Source of the DNA: Moraxella catarrhalis | GTDB lineage: Bacteria; Pseudomonadota; Gammaproteobacteria; Pseudomonadales; Moraxellaceae | Assembly (NCBI RefSeq): GCF_001656295.1 | Contig: NZ_LXHE01000002.1 | Location: 1 to 64,000 of the forward strand | Length of the DNA stretch: 64,000 nucleotides | Reading direction: 5' to 3' | Shown: one piece after another, positions 39,386-47,812 of the stretch | Numbering within the stretch: the stretch's first letter is position 1 | How the letters are laid out: every line of letters starts with the position of its first letter | Notes under the pieces: generated by a model | What the model saw: only the letters and a program-made list of their open reading frames with translations | The model's database searches: none | What the model was told of the DNA's origin: nothing | Translations under genes and position numbers: made by a program

Positions 39386-40711
39386 ATGACAAGAACTTTA
39401 AGCCAGTGGCTAGAATATATTGGCGGCATTCATGTATCTGCCATTGATATGGGGCTTGAGCGGGTGTTGCCTGTGGCAAGTTATTTGGGCATTATCCCGA
39501 CAAAAACCCAAGATCAGATGGACAAAAAACCAATCATTTTTACTGTCGCAGGCACCAACGGCAAAGGTTCAACCACCAAAACCATCGCTGCCATTTGTGA
39601 AGCTGGCGGTCTAAAAACAGCACTGTACCAGTCACCGCATTTGGTATCTTTTACAGAACGCATTTGTATTAATGGCAATGAAATTAGTGAAAGCGACTTG
39701 GTGGCAGCGTTTGAGGCGGTGGAAAATGCACGAGTGGCCAAAAATGTCACACTGTCATTTTTTGAGATGACAACTTTGGCGGCATTTTGGCATTTTAATC
39801 AAAAAAAATGTGATGTTTGGGTGCTGGAAATTGGGCTTGGCGGGCGATTGGATGTGGTTAATATCATCGATCCTGATGTGGCAGTGATTACCAACATTGG
39901 TATTGACCATGTGGATTGGTTGGGTGATGACATTGAGCGTATCGGTCAAGAAAAAGCGGGCATCATTCGAGAAAATATTCCTGTCATCTTGGGTGCAAGG
40001 CAGCTACCAAATAGTGTGCATGAGCTTGCAAATCGTTTGACAAAGCATGTGCATCAGCTGGGTGTTAACTATGATTATATGGAGCAAGGTGAGACATGGA
40101 TTTTTTCAAATGCAGCATTAACCATACAATTGCCCAAACCAAAATTATCATTGCAAAATGCTGTTAATGCTGTTGCAGCGGTGTTAGAAAGTGGGATAAA
40201 AATTCATTTAGATAGCGTAATCGACGGACTTCATCAGGTACAACTGGCAGGGCGATTTGATCGGCGTATCATTAATGATCGGCATTGGATATTTGATGTG
40301 GCGCATAATTCACATGGGATAAGATTTTTTTTGGTACAATGGGCTGATGAATGGCATAAACACAAAAAAATATATCCAGATGCTAAGCTTAAGGTCATAT
40401 TTTCAATGTTGGGCGATAAAGATGTTGATGCGGTTCTTGAGGTGATTAAAGCTGCCCTTGATGATAAAAAAATAAGCATCCATGATTGGTCAATCGCCGT
40501 AATCAATCATCCTCGTGCGATGGATTTACAGACGCTTTTGGACCATGTTCATACGCATATCCAGCCATCAAACCTTAAAGTATACCAAGATTTAGCACAA
40601 GCTGCCCAAAGTGTCTCAACCAATGCCAGCACCCAAGATTTGATTGTGGTTTTTGGCTCTTTTCATACCATCAGCGAAACTTTGGTGGCGTTATTGGGCA
40701 GACCGTATTAG
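39386..40711 (+). CDS. folC: Bifunctional folylpolyglutamate/dihydrofolate synthase
   Basis: A 441-residue Mur-ligase-family enzyme that adds glutamate to dihydropteroate and to folates. The P-loop is FTVAGTNGKGSTTKTIAA (about residues 52-69). The Omega loop and substrate region are YQSPHLVSFTERICING, the Mg-binding region is ITNIGIDHVDWLGDDIERIG, and the C-terminal domain has AGRFDRR and DVAHNSHG. I chose ATG 39386, since the TTG 22 codons upstream lacks support. Its terminator is a 14-bp inverted repeat shared with nnrS. Confidence 0.95.
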   Translation: MTRTLSQWLEYIGGIHVSAIDMGLERVLPVASYLGIIPTKTQDQMDKKPIIFTVAGTNGKGSTTKTIAAICEAGGLKTALYQSPHLVSFTERICINGNEISESDLVAAFEAVENARVAKNVTLSFFEMTTLAAFWHFNQKKCDVWVLEIGLGGRLDVVNIIDPDVAVITNIGIDHVDWLGDDIERIGQEKAGIIRENIPVILGARQLPNSVHELANRLTKHVHQLGVNYDYMEQGETWIFSNAALTIQLPKPKLSLQNAVNAVAAVLESGIKIHLDSVIDGLHQVQLAGRFDRRIINDRHWIFDVAHNSHGIRFFLVQWADEWHKHKKIYPDAKLKVIFSMLGDKDVDAVLEVIKAALDDKKISIHDWSIAVINHPRAMDLQTLLDHVHTHIQPSNLKVYQDLAQAAQSVSTNASTQDLIVVFGSFHTISETLVALLGRPY

Positions 40712-40787
40712 GACATTAATCACCTTTTTATGTACTGTGGTATTTGGACAAGTGTGATTGTTATCGCTTTGAGCAGTAATCATAATG

Positions 40788-40828
40788 CCAAAATAATAGC
40801 GCATGCAAGATTTACGCTATTATTTTGG
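40788..40828. terminator. Bidirectional terminator-like hairpin between folC and nnrS
   Basis: A perfect 14-bp stem, ccaaaataatagcg/cgctattattttgg, with a 13-nt loop lies between convergent genes. The stem is A/T-rich and carries T-runs internally rather than a separate tail. Confidence 0.7.
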
Positions 40829-40840
40829 TGGATAGTAGTG

Positions 40841-42028
40841 CTATCCTGCTCTGCCATCAATACGAGGTGTTCGCCAAATATTCATGTAGCTGATGCTAAG
40901 TAAGAAAAAGGCTATCAACCATAGTATTTGTGCGTGAATGATCCATATTGCCAGATGCTGTGGCATAAACCACGGTAAAATAACACGAAAAACTGTTGCC
41001 ATGCTTAATAAGCCGATAGCCCAAGGCACTGTTTTTGGTGGCTGATGGATGCTACGCCCTGAATGCCCAAGACTGACGCGTGCCATCATAGAAAGGCTGA
41101 GTATGCCAATGCCGCCAACTGCCATCATATGCATTGCTAATGAATTGGTGATGCCGAATTGGAAAATTCGCAAAAAATACATGAGTTGCCCAAATACAAT
41201 GCAAGCCATCGAAACAAACATACTCCAGAGTAAAGGTTTTTTCCAAATCCCTTGTGTATACCACCCTTGAAGCCGCCAAGCTTGTACTAATGCACAAACC
41301 AACGCACATAAACTGGCCAGCAGCTGCTGTGAGGTAAAAACCTCAAGCAAAAAGAAAATCACGAAACTAATCAAGCTCATGCGATCGATGTAGTGATTAT
41401 TGCGTGGTTCAAACGCATAGCCCACACCCCGTGAGATAAAAAAAGGCGTTACCCGTCTTCCTATGGTAAGAACAAGACCGATAATCACAAAAACCCCTAA
41501 ATAAAGTGCATAATACCAACCAATCTGCCAACCTAATGTTGCCGCAAGACAGAATAAATTTGCAATAAGCATTAGGATAATTTTTGATATAATGCCCATT
41601 TGTCGCCATTGTTTGGTTTTTATCACAGGCTTTGTAATACTGATTAAAAATAAAATCGTAAATACAATATCTGCCAATACACCTAGCCATAAAAACTGTG
41701 GCAAAATAATGAAAATAATGCGTGCAAATAACCACGGCAACCAAATAAGATAAAGCCGTTGTCCGCTTGGCATGGTTTTGCCTGTCCAGTTACCAACAGC
41801 GGTCAATAAAAATCCTGCCACAACCGCCATTGAGTAGCCAAAAACCATTTCATGACCATGCCAATATTGCGGTGCAATGCTCATATGGGCACTAAACACG
41901 CCGCCACGATATACAAATAGCCAAAGAGCCATACTAATCACAGCATATACCGCCGCACTTGCAAAAAATATTCGGAAACCCAAATTAAAAATTGCTCGAT
42001 CTGCCAGATTCGGAAGCATTTTATTCAT
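40841..42028 (-). CDS. nnrS: NnrS family membrane protein
   Basis: A 395-residue polytopic protein with about twelve transmembrane segments. Family markers include RIFFASAAVYAVISM, APQYWHGHEMVFGYSMAVVA (about residues 52-71, with the conserved His residues), AVGNWTGKTMPSGQRLYLIW and HMMAVGGIGILSLSMMARVS near the C terminus. NnrS proteins contain heme and copper and are expressed with nitric oxide or denitrification regulons; they help relieve nitrosative stress. I chose ATG 42028 with aagga 7 nt upstream instead of a TTG at 42049. A palindrome of FNR/DNR type lies 48 bp upstream. Confidence 0.9.
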   Translation of the reverse strand: MNKMLPNLADRAIFNLGFRIFFASAAVYAVISMALWLFVYRGGVFSAHMSIAPQYWHGHEMVFGYSMAVVAGFLLTAVGNWTGKTMPSGQRLYLIWLPWLFARIIFIILPQFLWLGVLADIVFTILFLISITKPVIKTKQWRQMGIISKIILMLIANLFCLAATLGWQIGWYYALYLGVFVIIGLVLTIGRRVTPFFISRGVGYAFEPRNNHYIDRMSLISFVIFFLLEVFTSQQLLASLCALVCALVQAWRLQGWYTQGIWKKPLLWSMFVSMACIVFGQLMYFLRIFQFGITNSLAMHMMAVGGIGILSLSMMARVSLGHSGRSIHQPPKTVPWAIGLLSMATVFRVILPWFMPQHLAIWIIHAQILWLIAFFLLSISYMNIWRTPRIDGRAG

Positions 42029-42075
42029 CAAAAAATCCTTACTCGCCAAATTTTTGATTTAAATTCATCAAATAT

Positions 42076-42089
42076 ATGATTTAAATCAT
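42076..42089 (-). promoter_or_regulatory. FNR/DNR-type palindrome upstream of nnrS
   Basis: atgatttaaatcat is a perfect 14-bp palindrome that matches the FNR consensus TTGAT-N4-ATCAA except for its outermost bases. A partial second copy (ttgatttaaattcatcaa, 42054-42071) adjoins it. The position suits activation of nnrS under low oxygen or nitric oxide. Confidence 0.6.
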
Positions 42090-42263
42090 AAGTATATTAT
42101 AGTCAATTCATTTCAAAATAACACATGATTTTAAAATTAATTATCATATGACATTCATCTAAGAGGTTTGATAGAATCAAAGGTATTTTTGATAAGATGG
42201 ATGATAAAATAAATATTTTGGTGGCAGATTGGTCGTATCACACAAATTTTATCCATGATTGTC

Positions 42264-42292
42264 TTGACAATTTGATAAAAAAACTATATTTT
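42264..42292 (+). promoter_or_regulatory. Promoter of the LysM-SPOR gene
   Basis: A consensus -35 TTGACA (42264-42269) is followed, after 15-17 nt, by TATATT/TATTTT (42285-42292). The rest of 42090-42374 is A/T-rich with no gene that I can see. Confidence 0.6.
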
Positions 42293-42374
42293 TAATGGTT
42301 TGTGATAAAATTAGCCCTATGATTGCACATGCAAATTCTATCCATAAAGTCAATAACAGGTCGGTGGTTTGGTT

Positions 42375-43472
42375 ATGATTTCTAAACAAATTGTATTGGG
42401 CATTACGCTGGTCATTGGTAGCGGCGTGGCTTTTTTTGCCTTGGCAAAAAATGACGCTCAAACAACCAAATCAGTACAAACGCCCCAGCAGATACCAAGT
42501 GATACCAAGGTGGCAAAACCTGTGGTTCAGCCTTTGACGGCAGATATAGCTACCGAAGAAAAGCTACTTGCCGAAAAGCAGCGTGCGCGTGAAGCACATA
42601 CGCTGCAAATGCAAAAGCAAGCAGCTGCCTTGCTTGAAGAACAAAATAATGCACGCAAACAAGCACTTGAAAAAGCCAGTGCCGAAGCTAATGGACGCAT
42701 GACGAACGATACCCAAACAGTTTCAGCGGACAGTGCTGCCAAAAGTGAGTTGATCGCAGCGCCAACAGTTCAGACACGCCCCGAGGCGATCGAAGCCGCC
42801 CGTAAAGCTGAAGAAGCCAAAAAGGCTGCTGAGGCGCTTAAGAACTCTGAACAAGAAACGAAGGACGAAAAAGCCAAAACCGCTGATAAGCCCACCGAAA
42901 ATAAAGCTGAAAACAAAAAAGAGGATAAAAACACCCAAACCAAAGCACCTGTTAAGGCGGGTACTCACGATGTTCAGCGTGGTGAAACTTGGCAAGGTAT
43001 TGCAAATCGTTACGGCATTTCAGTTGCCGCCTTGGTTGAAGCTAATGGCATGACACGCAATGATATTTTAAGAGCAGAACATCGTATCAAGATACCATCT
43101 GCATCTCAAATAGCTCGTTTGGAGCGTGATAATAAAGCCAGAGAAGCTGCATCCAAAGACGATAATAAAAAATCTGACAATCAGTCTCAATCTAAGACGG
43201 ATAAAAAAACCGAATCAAAATCTCAAAGTTCCCAAACATCTGAGCGGTACATGGTTCAAGTAGCAATCTCTCCAGACAAAGATCGGGTTGATGAGGTGGT
43301 TAAAAAGTATCGTGATGCTGGCTATAAAGTCACAACCAGCAACACAAGTCGTGGTTTGCGCGTATTGGTCGGTAGCGAAAAAACAGAAGAAGGGGCAAAA
43401 GCCCTGCGCTCCAAGATCGCGGCAGACTCTCGTGTTCCTTCATCAGGCGCCTTTGTACATAAGGCTCAATAA
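42375..43472 (+). CDS. LysM and SPOR domain cell-envelope protein
   Basis: A 365-residue protein. An N-terminal transmembrane or signal anchor (about residues 6-24, LGITLVIGSGVAFFALA) is followed by a long Lys/Ala/Glu/Gln-rich segment (about 25-195) that looks helical or disordered. A LysM domain (about 200-240: HDVQRGETWQGIANRYGISV ... ILRAEHRIKIPS), a second charged linker, and a C-terminal SPOR-like domain (about 292-365: RYMVQVAISPDKDRVDEVVK ...) come next. Both domains bind peptidoglycan, so a role in septal or cell-wall attachment is likely. I chose ATG 42375 over a TTG two codons earlier. Confidence 0.85.
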   Translation: MISKQIVLGITLVIGSGVAFFALAKNDAQTTKSVQTPQQIPSDTKVAKPVVQPLTADIATEEKLLAEKQRAREAHTLQMQKQAAALLEEQNNARKQALEKASAEANGRMTNDTQTVSADSAAKSELIAAPTVQTRPEAIEAARKAEEAKKAAEALKNSEQETKDEKAKTADKPTENKAENKKEDKNTQTKAPVKAGTHDVQRGETWQGIANRYGISVAALVEANGMTRNDILRAEHRIKIPSASQIARLERDNKAREAASKDDNKKSDNQSQSKTDKKTESKSQSSQTSERYMVQVAISPDKDRVDEVVKKYRDAGYKVTTSNTSRGLRVLVGSEKTEEGAKALRSKIAADSRVPSSGAFVHKAQ

Positions 43473-43580
43473 TCGGCACGATGTTTGCGCTGCATTGACC
43501 GATCGATAACCTATCGAATTTAAAAGCATGGATCAAAAGCCGTGCTTTTTTATACGGCTTGACATAACAAGGATAAAATA

Positions 43581-44087
43581 TTGGATAATCATTTGATGAT
43601 CTATGGACTGATCGCTGGTGTGGCGATCCTGGTGTTTTTATTGCGTCCTAAGTCCAAAAAAGTCAAAGGCGATGATATGCCTGTGTGGCCATTTGAACCC
43701 ATGCCTTTGATGACTGACAGTGAAGTGTTGTTTTTTAAGAAACTCAAGATGGCACTGCCAGAGTATCATATTTTTGGACAAGTTCAATTATCTAGAATCA
43801 TTGAGCCGACCGAAGATGTGGCGAATGAAAGACAGTTTTGGTTTAATCGAGTTTGTCGGCAGAGCGTTGATTTTGTTTTGGTGGCCGATGATTTGCAAAC
43901 TGTGCTTGCCGCCATCGAGCTTGACGACTGGACACACAGCAGTAAGACGCGCCAAAAGCAAGATGCTAAAAAAGATAAAGCGCTTGCCAGCTCTGGCATT
44001 CCCATTATTCGATTTCATGCCGAAAAAATGCCGACAGCACAGATGATGCGCTATGATATTTTAGAAGTACTGCGGCATTATCGCTGA
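43581..44087 (+). CDS. DUF2726 domain membrane protein
   Basis: A 168-residue protein with an N-terminal transmembrane helix (about residues 5-21). A DUF2726 domain follows from about residue 45: LMTDSEVLFFKKLKMALPEY, then VDFVLVADDLQTVLAAIELD, DDWTH...KQDAKKDKAL and GIPIIRFHA. The family has a restriction-endonuclease-like fold, but its activity is mostly unproven, so I leave function open. The start is probably TTG 43581: aagga lies 7 nt upstream, while the first ATG (43596) is 22 nt from it. Confidence 0.8.
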   Translation: MDNHLMIYGLIAGVAILVFLLRPKSKKVKGDDMPVWPFEPMPLMTDSEVLFFKKLKMALPEYHIFGQVQLSRIIEPTEDVANERQFWFNRVCRQSVDFVLVADDLQTVLAAIELDDWTHSSKTRQKQDAKKDKALASSGIPIIRFHAEKMPTAQMMRYDILEVLRHYR

Positions 44088-44197
44088 TTTTTAGAGACTT
44101 ACTATAAAAATCATGATCGTGACCGATCGGTTATTCATTTTTATTTTAGTGTGTATTCAATATGATACCATGTGCTAAATCGCCAAAAAGGATAATT

Positions 44198-44992
44198 ATG
44201 GAAAATTTAAAGACGCTCACTGTACAAATCGAACATCAGATCGCCACCATCACGCTCAATCGACCTGATAAAAAAAATGCCATCAGCTTTCAGATGATGG
44301 ACGAACTGATCAAGGTTGCTCATAAGCTTAAGCACAATCGTGAAGTTCGAGCGGTGATTGTGATGGGTGCAGATGGGAATTTTAGCTCAGGGCTGGATTT
44401 GGTGGATTTAAATCACCCTAAGAGCTTGGGCGTTGCTTTGTATGAACTTGCCAAACCGACACCCAGTAAGTTTCAAAAGGTTTGCTTGATTTGGCAGAGT
44501 TTACCTGTGCCAGTCATTGCTGTTGTACAGGGTGTGTGCGTTGGCGGTGGTCTGCAGCTGGCACTTGGGGCGGATATTCGTATTGCAGCGATGGACGCTC
44601 GCTTATCAGTGCTTGAGGCTAAGTGGGGTTTGGTTGCTGATATGGGCATTACGCATACCGCTTGTGATATTCGCCGAGATGTGATGAAGCAGATTGCCAT
44701 GACCGCTGAGATGATGGATGCACCGATTGCCAAAGATTATGGACTATTGACGCATATCAGTGATGACCCTGTTTGTATGGCGATATCTTTGATAGATACC
44801 ATCAAGATGCGTTCGCCTGATGCAGTACTTGCAGCCAAGCGTGTGATAAATACCACGCAGCGACAAGATTATTTGGCACTGTATCAAGAAAAGCTTTGGC
44901 AAATCAAACTGATACTTGGCGCCAACCGAAAGCTTGCCATCAAAAAAGCAAAAGATAGTACGGTGCAATTTATTCAGCGTCAATTTGAGTGA
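44198..44992 (+). CDS. Crotonase (enoyl-CoA hydratase/isomerase) family protein
   Basis: A 264-residue crotonase-fold protein acting on acyl-CoA thioesters. The oxyanion-hole segments are ADGNFSSGLDLVDL (about residues 61-74) and VQGVCVGGGLQLALGADIRI (about 110-129). The active-site region reads ARLSVLEAKWGLVADMGITH (about 134-153), with a Glu and an Asp in the positions used by dienoyl-CoA isomerase-type members. That suggests isomerase rather than plain hydratase activity, but this is only an inference. I chose ATG 44198 with aagga upstream. Confidence 0.82.
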   Translation: MENLKTLTVQIEHQIATITLNRPDKKNAISFQMMDELIKVAHKLKHNREVRAVIVMGADGNFSSGLDLVDLNHPKSLGVALYELAKPTPSKFQKVCLIWQSLPVPVIAVVQGVCVGGGLQLALGADIRIAAMDARLSVLEAKWGLVADMGITHTACDIRRDVMKQIAMTAEMMDAPIAKDYGLLTHISDDPVCMAISLIDTIKMRSPDAVLAAKRVINTTQRQDYLALYQEKLWQIKLILGANRKLAIKKAKDSTVQFIQRQFE

Positions 44993-45094
44993 TTAATTTA
45001 GGGCATTAAGGCTTTGGCATCAAGTATGCTTAGCATTGATGATATTTTTTATAACATACGATCAAAACTTGAAAGCCTATCCATGATTGTACTA

Positions 45095-45121
45095 AAAATG
45101 CCCCCGTATATTAGGGGCATT
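45095..45121 (-). terminator. Terminator of the cytochrome c' gene
   Basis: Stem atgcccc/ggggcat (45098-45104/45114-45120). On the minus strand it is followed by ttttta. It lies 31 bp past the cytochrome stop. The crotonase gene converges on it. Confidence 0.75.
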
Positions 45122-45151
45122 GGTAGGGGGATTAAACGACTGCTGGGTGTG

Positions 45152-45610
45152 CTATTTTTTCTTATAAGCCTTATGGCAAGAACCACACTGGCTGGCCATC
45201 TCACCATAGCTTGCTTCAACATCAGCCGCCGAGGCAGCTTCTGATGCTGCTAAGGCAAGTGCATTAATTGAGCTGGTAAACGCTTCGGTTTTGGCTTTAA
45301 ATCCTTCAGGGTCTGTCCATATCTCATCTTTGGCATGACCGCCTTGAGCCATTTCTCCTTCAAAGTGTACCCACATGGTGGCATTGGTATCAGCAATAAA
45401 ATCAGCTCGTTCTTTGAAGGTGATGGCATCAAAGCGACTTGGGTCTTCAATCATTGCCTTCATACCTTCATTGGCATGACGCCAATCTTTCATGAGCTTA
45501 GCACGGTCTTCAACCTGTGGATTATTGGCGGTGGCAGTCCCTGAGCTGTTGCAACCTGCTAAAATAACAGTCGTAAAACATGCAGCGGCTAAGGCAATTT
45601 TATGAAACAT
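45152..45610 (-). CDS. Cytochrome c' lipoprotein
   Basis: A 152-residue heme protein. The N terminus is a lipoprotein signal with lipobox ILAGC (residues 16-20), so the mature protein is probably lipid-anchored. The body follows the four-helix cytochrome c' pattern: VEDRAKLMKDWRHANEGMKA, then DAITFKERADF and PEGFKAKTEAF. The single C-terminal heme site is QCGSCHKAYKKK (about residues 141-152). Cytochromes c' bind NO and protect against it; the usual family members are soluble periplasmic proteins. The presence of nnrS 3 kb away fits that theme. Confidence 0.88.
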   Translation of the reverse strand: MFHKIALAAACFTTVILAGCNSSGTATANNPQVEDRAKLMKDWRHANEGMKAMIEDPSRFDAITFKERADFIADTNATMWVHFEGEMAQGGHAKDEIWTDPEGFKAKTEAFTSSINALALAASEAASAADVEASYGEMASQCGSCHKAYKKK

Positions 45611-45703
45611 GGCGGCGGCTCCGTTTTGTTAAAATACCTTATTTTGGTAAAACAGGTTATTTGGCAACCTAATATTATTTACCAAAATGATTGATGAAAT
45701 GTC

Positions 45704-45742
45704 TATTCTGATTATAAACAATGATAACCTGCAATCAGAATA
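45704..45742. promoter_or_regulatory. Inverted repeat upstream of the cytochrome c' gene
   Basis: tattctgatt (45704-45713) and aatcagaata (45733-45742) are exact reverse complements separated by 19 nt, about 95 bp upstream of the cytochrome start. It may be an operator. The rest of 45611-45895 is A/T-rich with no gene that I can see. Confidence 0.45.
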
Positions 45743-45895
45743 ACAGTGTTTTTTGATGAAGTTATACCTCAAAAACTTTATGATAAATTTCCATTAAATA
45801 GAATTTTGGTATTGTAATTAAGTTTTGGCTAAAAATCTGCAGTTGTGAGAAAAACACACAAATTTTAACATTAGCAAGGTTATTGGATATTTATC

Positions 45896-46846
45896 TTATA
45901 AGTTTAACCAATCTTGAGGCTTTAAATAAAAATCGGTGAGCTCAAACTCAGGCGTACCTTCCTCAGGCTCGTAGCGATATTCCCAAGCTGCCAGCGGCGG
46001 CATAGAAACCAAAATTGATTCGGTGCGCCCATTGGATTGTAGACCGAACAGCGTACCGCGGTCAAACACCAAATTATACTCCACATAGCGACCGCGGCGA
46101 TACAGCTGAAAATTCCGCTCACGCTCGGCATAGCCTTGATGTTTATTGCGCTCAAAAATTGGCACGATACCCTCAATATAGCCTTGTCCGACAGCTTGCA
46201 TAAATTTAAAGCAAGTTTCAAAATCCCACCCTGTGGAGGCGGTATTAACATCATCATAAAACAGCCCCCCAACGCCACGACACTCATGACGATGTTTAAG
46301 ATAAAAATATTCATCACACCAAGTTTTATACTTGGGATAAACTTCATCGCCAAAAGGCTGGCATAAATCATAAGCCACCTGATGCCAATGCTTGACATCA
46401 TTAAGGTTGGGATAAAAAGGCGTTAGATCAAATCCGCCACCAAACCACCAAATTGGCGCGCTGCCATCGGTGGGTGTGGCAACAAATAACCGTACATTGG
46501 CATGGCTTGTCGGTACATAGGGGTTTTTGGGGTGGACAACCAAAGAGACCCCCAGTGCTTGTGCTTGAGCACCAACCAGCTCAGGGTGGCGTACGGTCGC
46601 AGAAGCAGGCATCTGCTTGATGTGAATGTGGCTAAACATGACGCCTGCTTTTTCGATGACTTGCCCACCTGATAAGACACAAGAGCGACCCCCGCCACCT
46701 TCGGGACGCTCCCAAGTATCTGCGATGAATTTGGTATCAGTACGACCATCAAAACCACCTGAATTTTCTTGGTTTTCAAGGGCTTGAACGATGGCTTGTT
46801 GTAAGTTTAACAAAAACTCTCTGACTGCTTGGATTTGTGCTTGCAT
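45896..46846 (-). CDS. hemF: Oxygen-dependent coproporphyrinogen III oxidase
   Basis: A 316-residue cytosolic enzyme that converts coproporphyrinogen III to protoporphyrinogen IX using O2 in heme synthesis. Family motifs are [20 protein letters not shown] (about residues 47-66), [67 protein letters not shown] and [13 protein letters not shown]. It is complete and close to the usual ~300 aa. It lies 17 bp downstream of ribA on the same strand, so the two are probably cotranscribed. Confidence 0.96.
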   Translation of the reverse strand: MQAQIQAVREFLLNLQQAIVQALENQENSGGFDGRTDTKFIADTWERPEGGGGRSCVLSGGQVIEKAGVMFSHIHIKQMPASATVRHPELVGAQAQALGVSLVVHPKNPYVPTSHANVRLFVATPTDGSAPIWWFGGGFDLTPFYPNLNDVKHWHQVAYDLCQPFGDEVYPKYKTWCDEYFYLKHRHECRGVGGLFYDDVNTASTGWDFETCFKFMQAVGQGYIEGIVPIFERNKHQGYAERERNFQLYRRGRYVEYNLVFDRGTLFGLQSNGRTESILVSMPPLAAWEYRYEPEEGTPEFELTDFYLKPQDWLNL

Positions 46847-46863
46847 AAGATGTTCCTGATGGA

Positions 46864-47472
46864 TTAGGGTTTTTGGCTCAAATCATCTGTATTAATATAG
46901 TGATTCATGCGTTCACCTTTAACGGTTAAATAAGAAGTGTTGTGTTGATTGATGCCAACAATCAGAGGAATTCGCTTAACTACTGTGATACCCAATTCAT
47001 TTAACTCATTGACTTTATTGGGATTATTTGTCATTAAAGCCACTTGATTAATGCCTACATGTGCAAGCATCACTTGGCACATCTCATAAGTGCGTGCATC
47101 AGCTGGCAGACCTAATAATAAATTTGCCTCCAGTGTATCATGTCCTTGGTCTTGTAGAGCGTAGGCGCGTATTTTGTTGGTTAATCCAATCCCACGCCCC
47201 TCTTGACGCAAATACAAAATTGCACCCACGCCATGCGATTGAATGGCACTCATGGCAGCATTTAGCTGTGGGCCGCAGTCGCATTTTAGTGACCCAAACG
47301 CATCGCCCGTTAGGCATTCTGAATGGATACGGATAAGGGGTAATTTATCTGTATGATTGGGTAACCCTGTACTTAATAAAATATGCTCTTGACCGTCCTC
47401 ATTTTCAAAAATATGAATGTCAAATTCACCATGAATGGTCGGTAGTTTGGCTTTGGTAATAAACTTATACAA
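46864..47472 (-). CDS. ribA: GTP cyclohydrolase II
   Basis: A 202-residue zinc enzyme that opens GTP in the first committed step of riboflavin synthesis. The zinc ligands are in [19 protein letters not shown] (about residues 52-70: three Cys). The catalytic region is [20 protein letters not shown] (about 87-106), followed by [20 protein letters not shown]. Length is normal for monofunctional RibA. No FMN riboswitch is visible upstream; the 47473-47812 interval holds only the divergent dxs promoter and A/T-rich sequence. Confidence 0.95.
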   Translation of the reverse strand: MYKFITKAKLPTIHGEFDIHIFENEDGQEHILLSTGLPNHTDKLPLIRIHSECLTGDAFGSLKCDCGPQLNAAMSAIQSHGVGAILYLRQEGRGIGLTNKIRAYALQDQGHDTLEANLLLGLPADARTYEMCQVMLAHVGINQVALMTNNPNKVNELNELGITVVKRIPLIVGINQHNTSYLTVKGERMNHYINTDDLSQKP

Positions 47473-47724
47473 GGGAAAATACCTTAAACATTTTTAAAAT
47501 CGGTTTTTTATCATAAATAATTGCCCAAATCTTTGGGTAAGTCAACCACTTAAGCGATGGGTAATGAGTGTTTTTATGATTTGAGTGTTGCTAACATCTC
47601 AATTTTAATAAAAATTAAGCAATCAATGGGGTTTTTCTAGCAAAAATAAAGCTTGTCTTGTAAAATAACACATCAGTACCATTGCGTAAACTGATGATAA
47701 TAAAACCGTGATTTTATTAAAAGA

Positions 47725-47754
47725 TTGGCGGTATATCATCAAAAATGCTATTAT
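47725..47754 (+). promoter_or_regulatory. dxs promoter
   Basis: -35 TTGGCG (47725-47730), an 18-nt spacer, and -10 TATTAT (47749-47754) with an extended TG at 47746-47747. It lies about 58 bp before the dxs ATG. The 340-bp ribA-dxs gap (47473-47812) shows no other feature that I can support. Confidence 0.65.
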
Positions 47755-47812
47755 GCCATACTCTTTTTGATGATGAAATGTGAATTTATTGATAATCGGA
47801 AGCCAAGTAATC

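Noticed and set aside
45014-45244. 76-codon plus-strand frame overlapping the cytochrome c' terminator
   Set aside because: It overlaps a clear terminator and the antisense of a well-supported gene, and has no family resemblance.
47473-47812. FMN riboswitch upstream of ribA
   Set aside because: The conserved RFN-element blocks are absent; the interval is plain A/T-rich sequence plus the dxs promoter.
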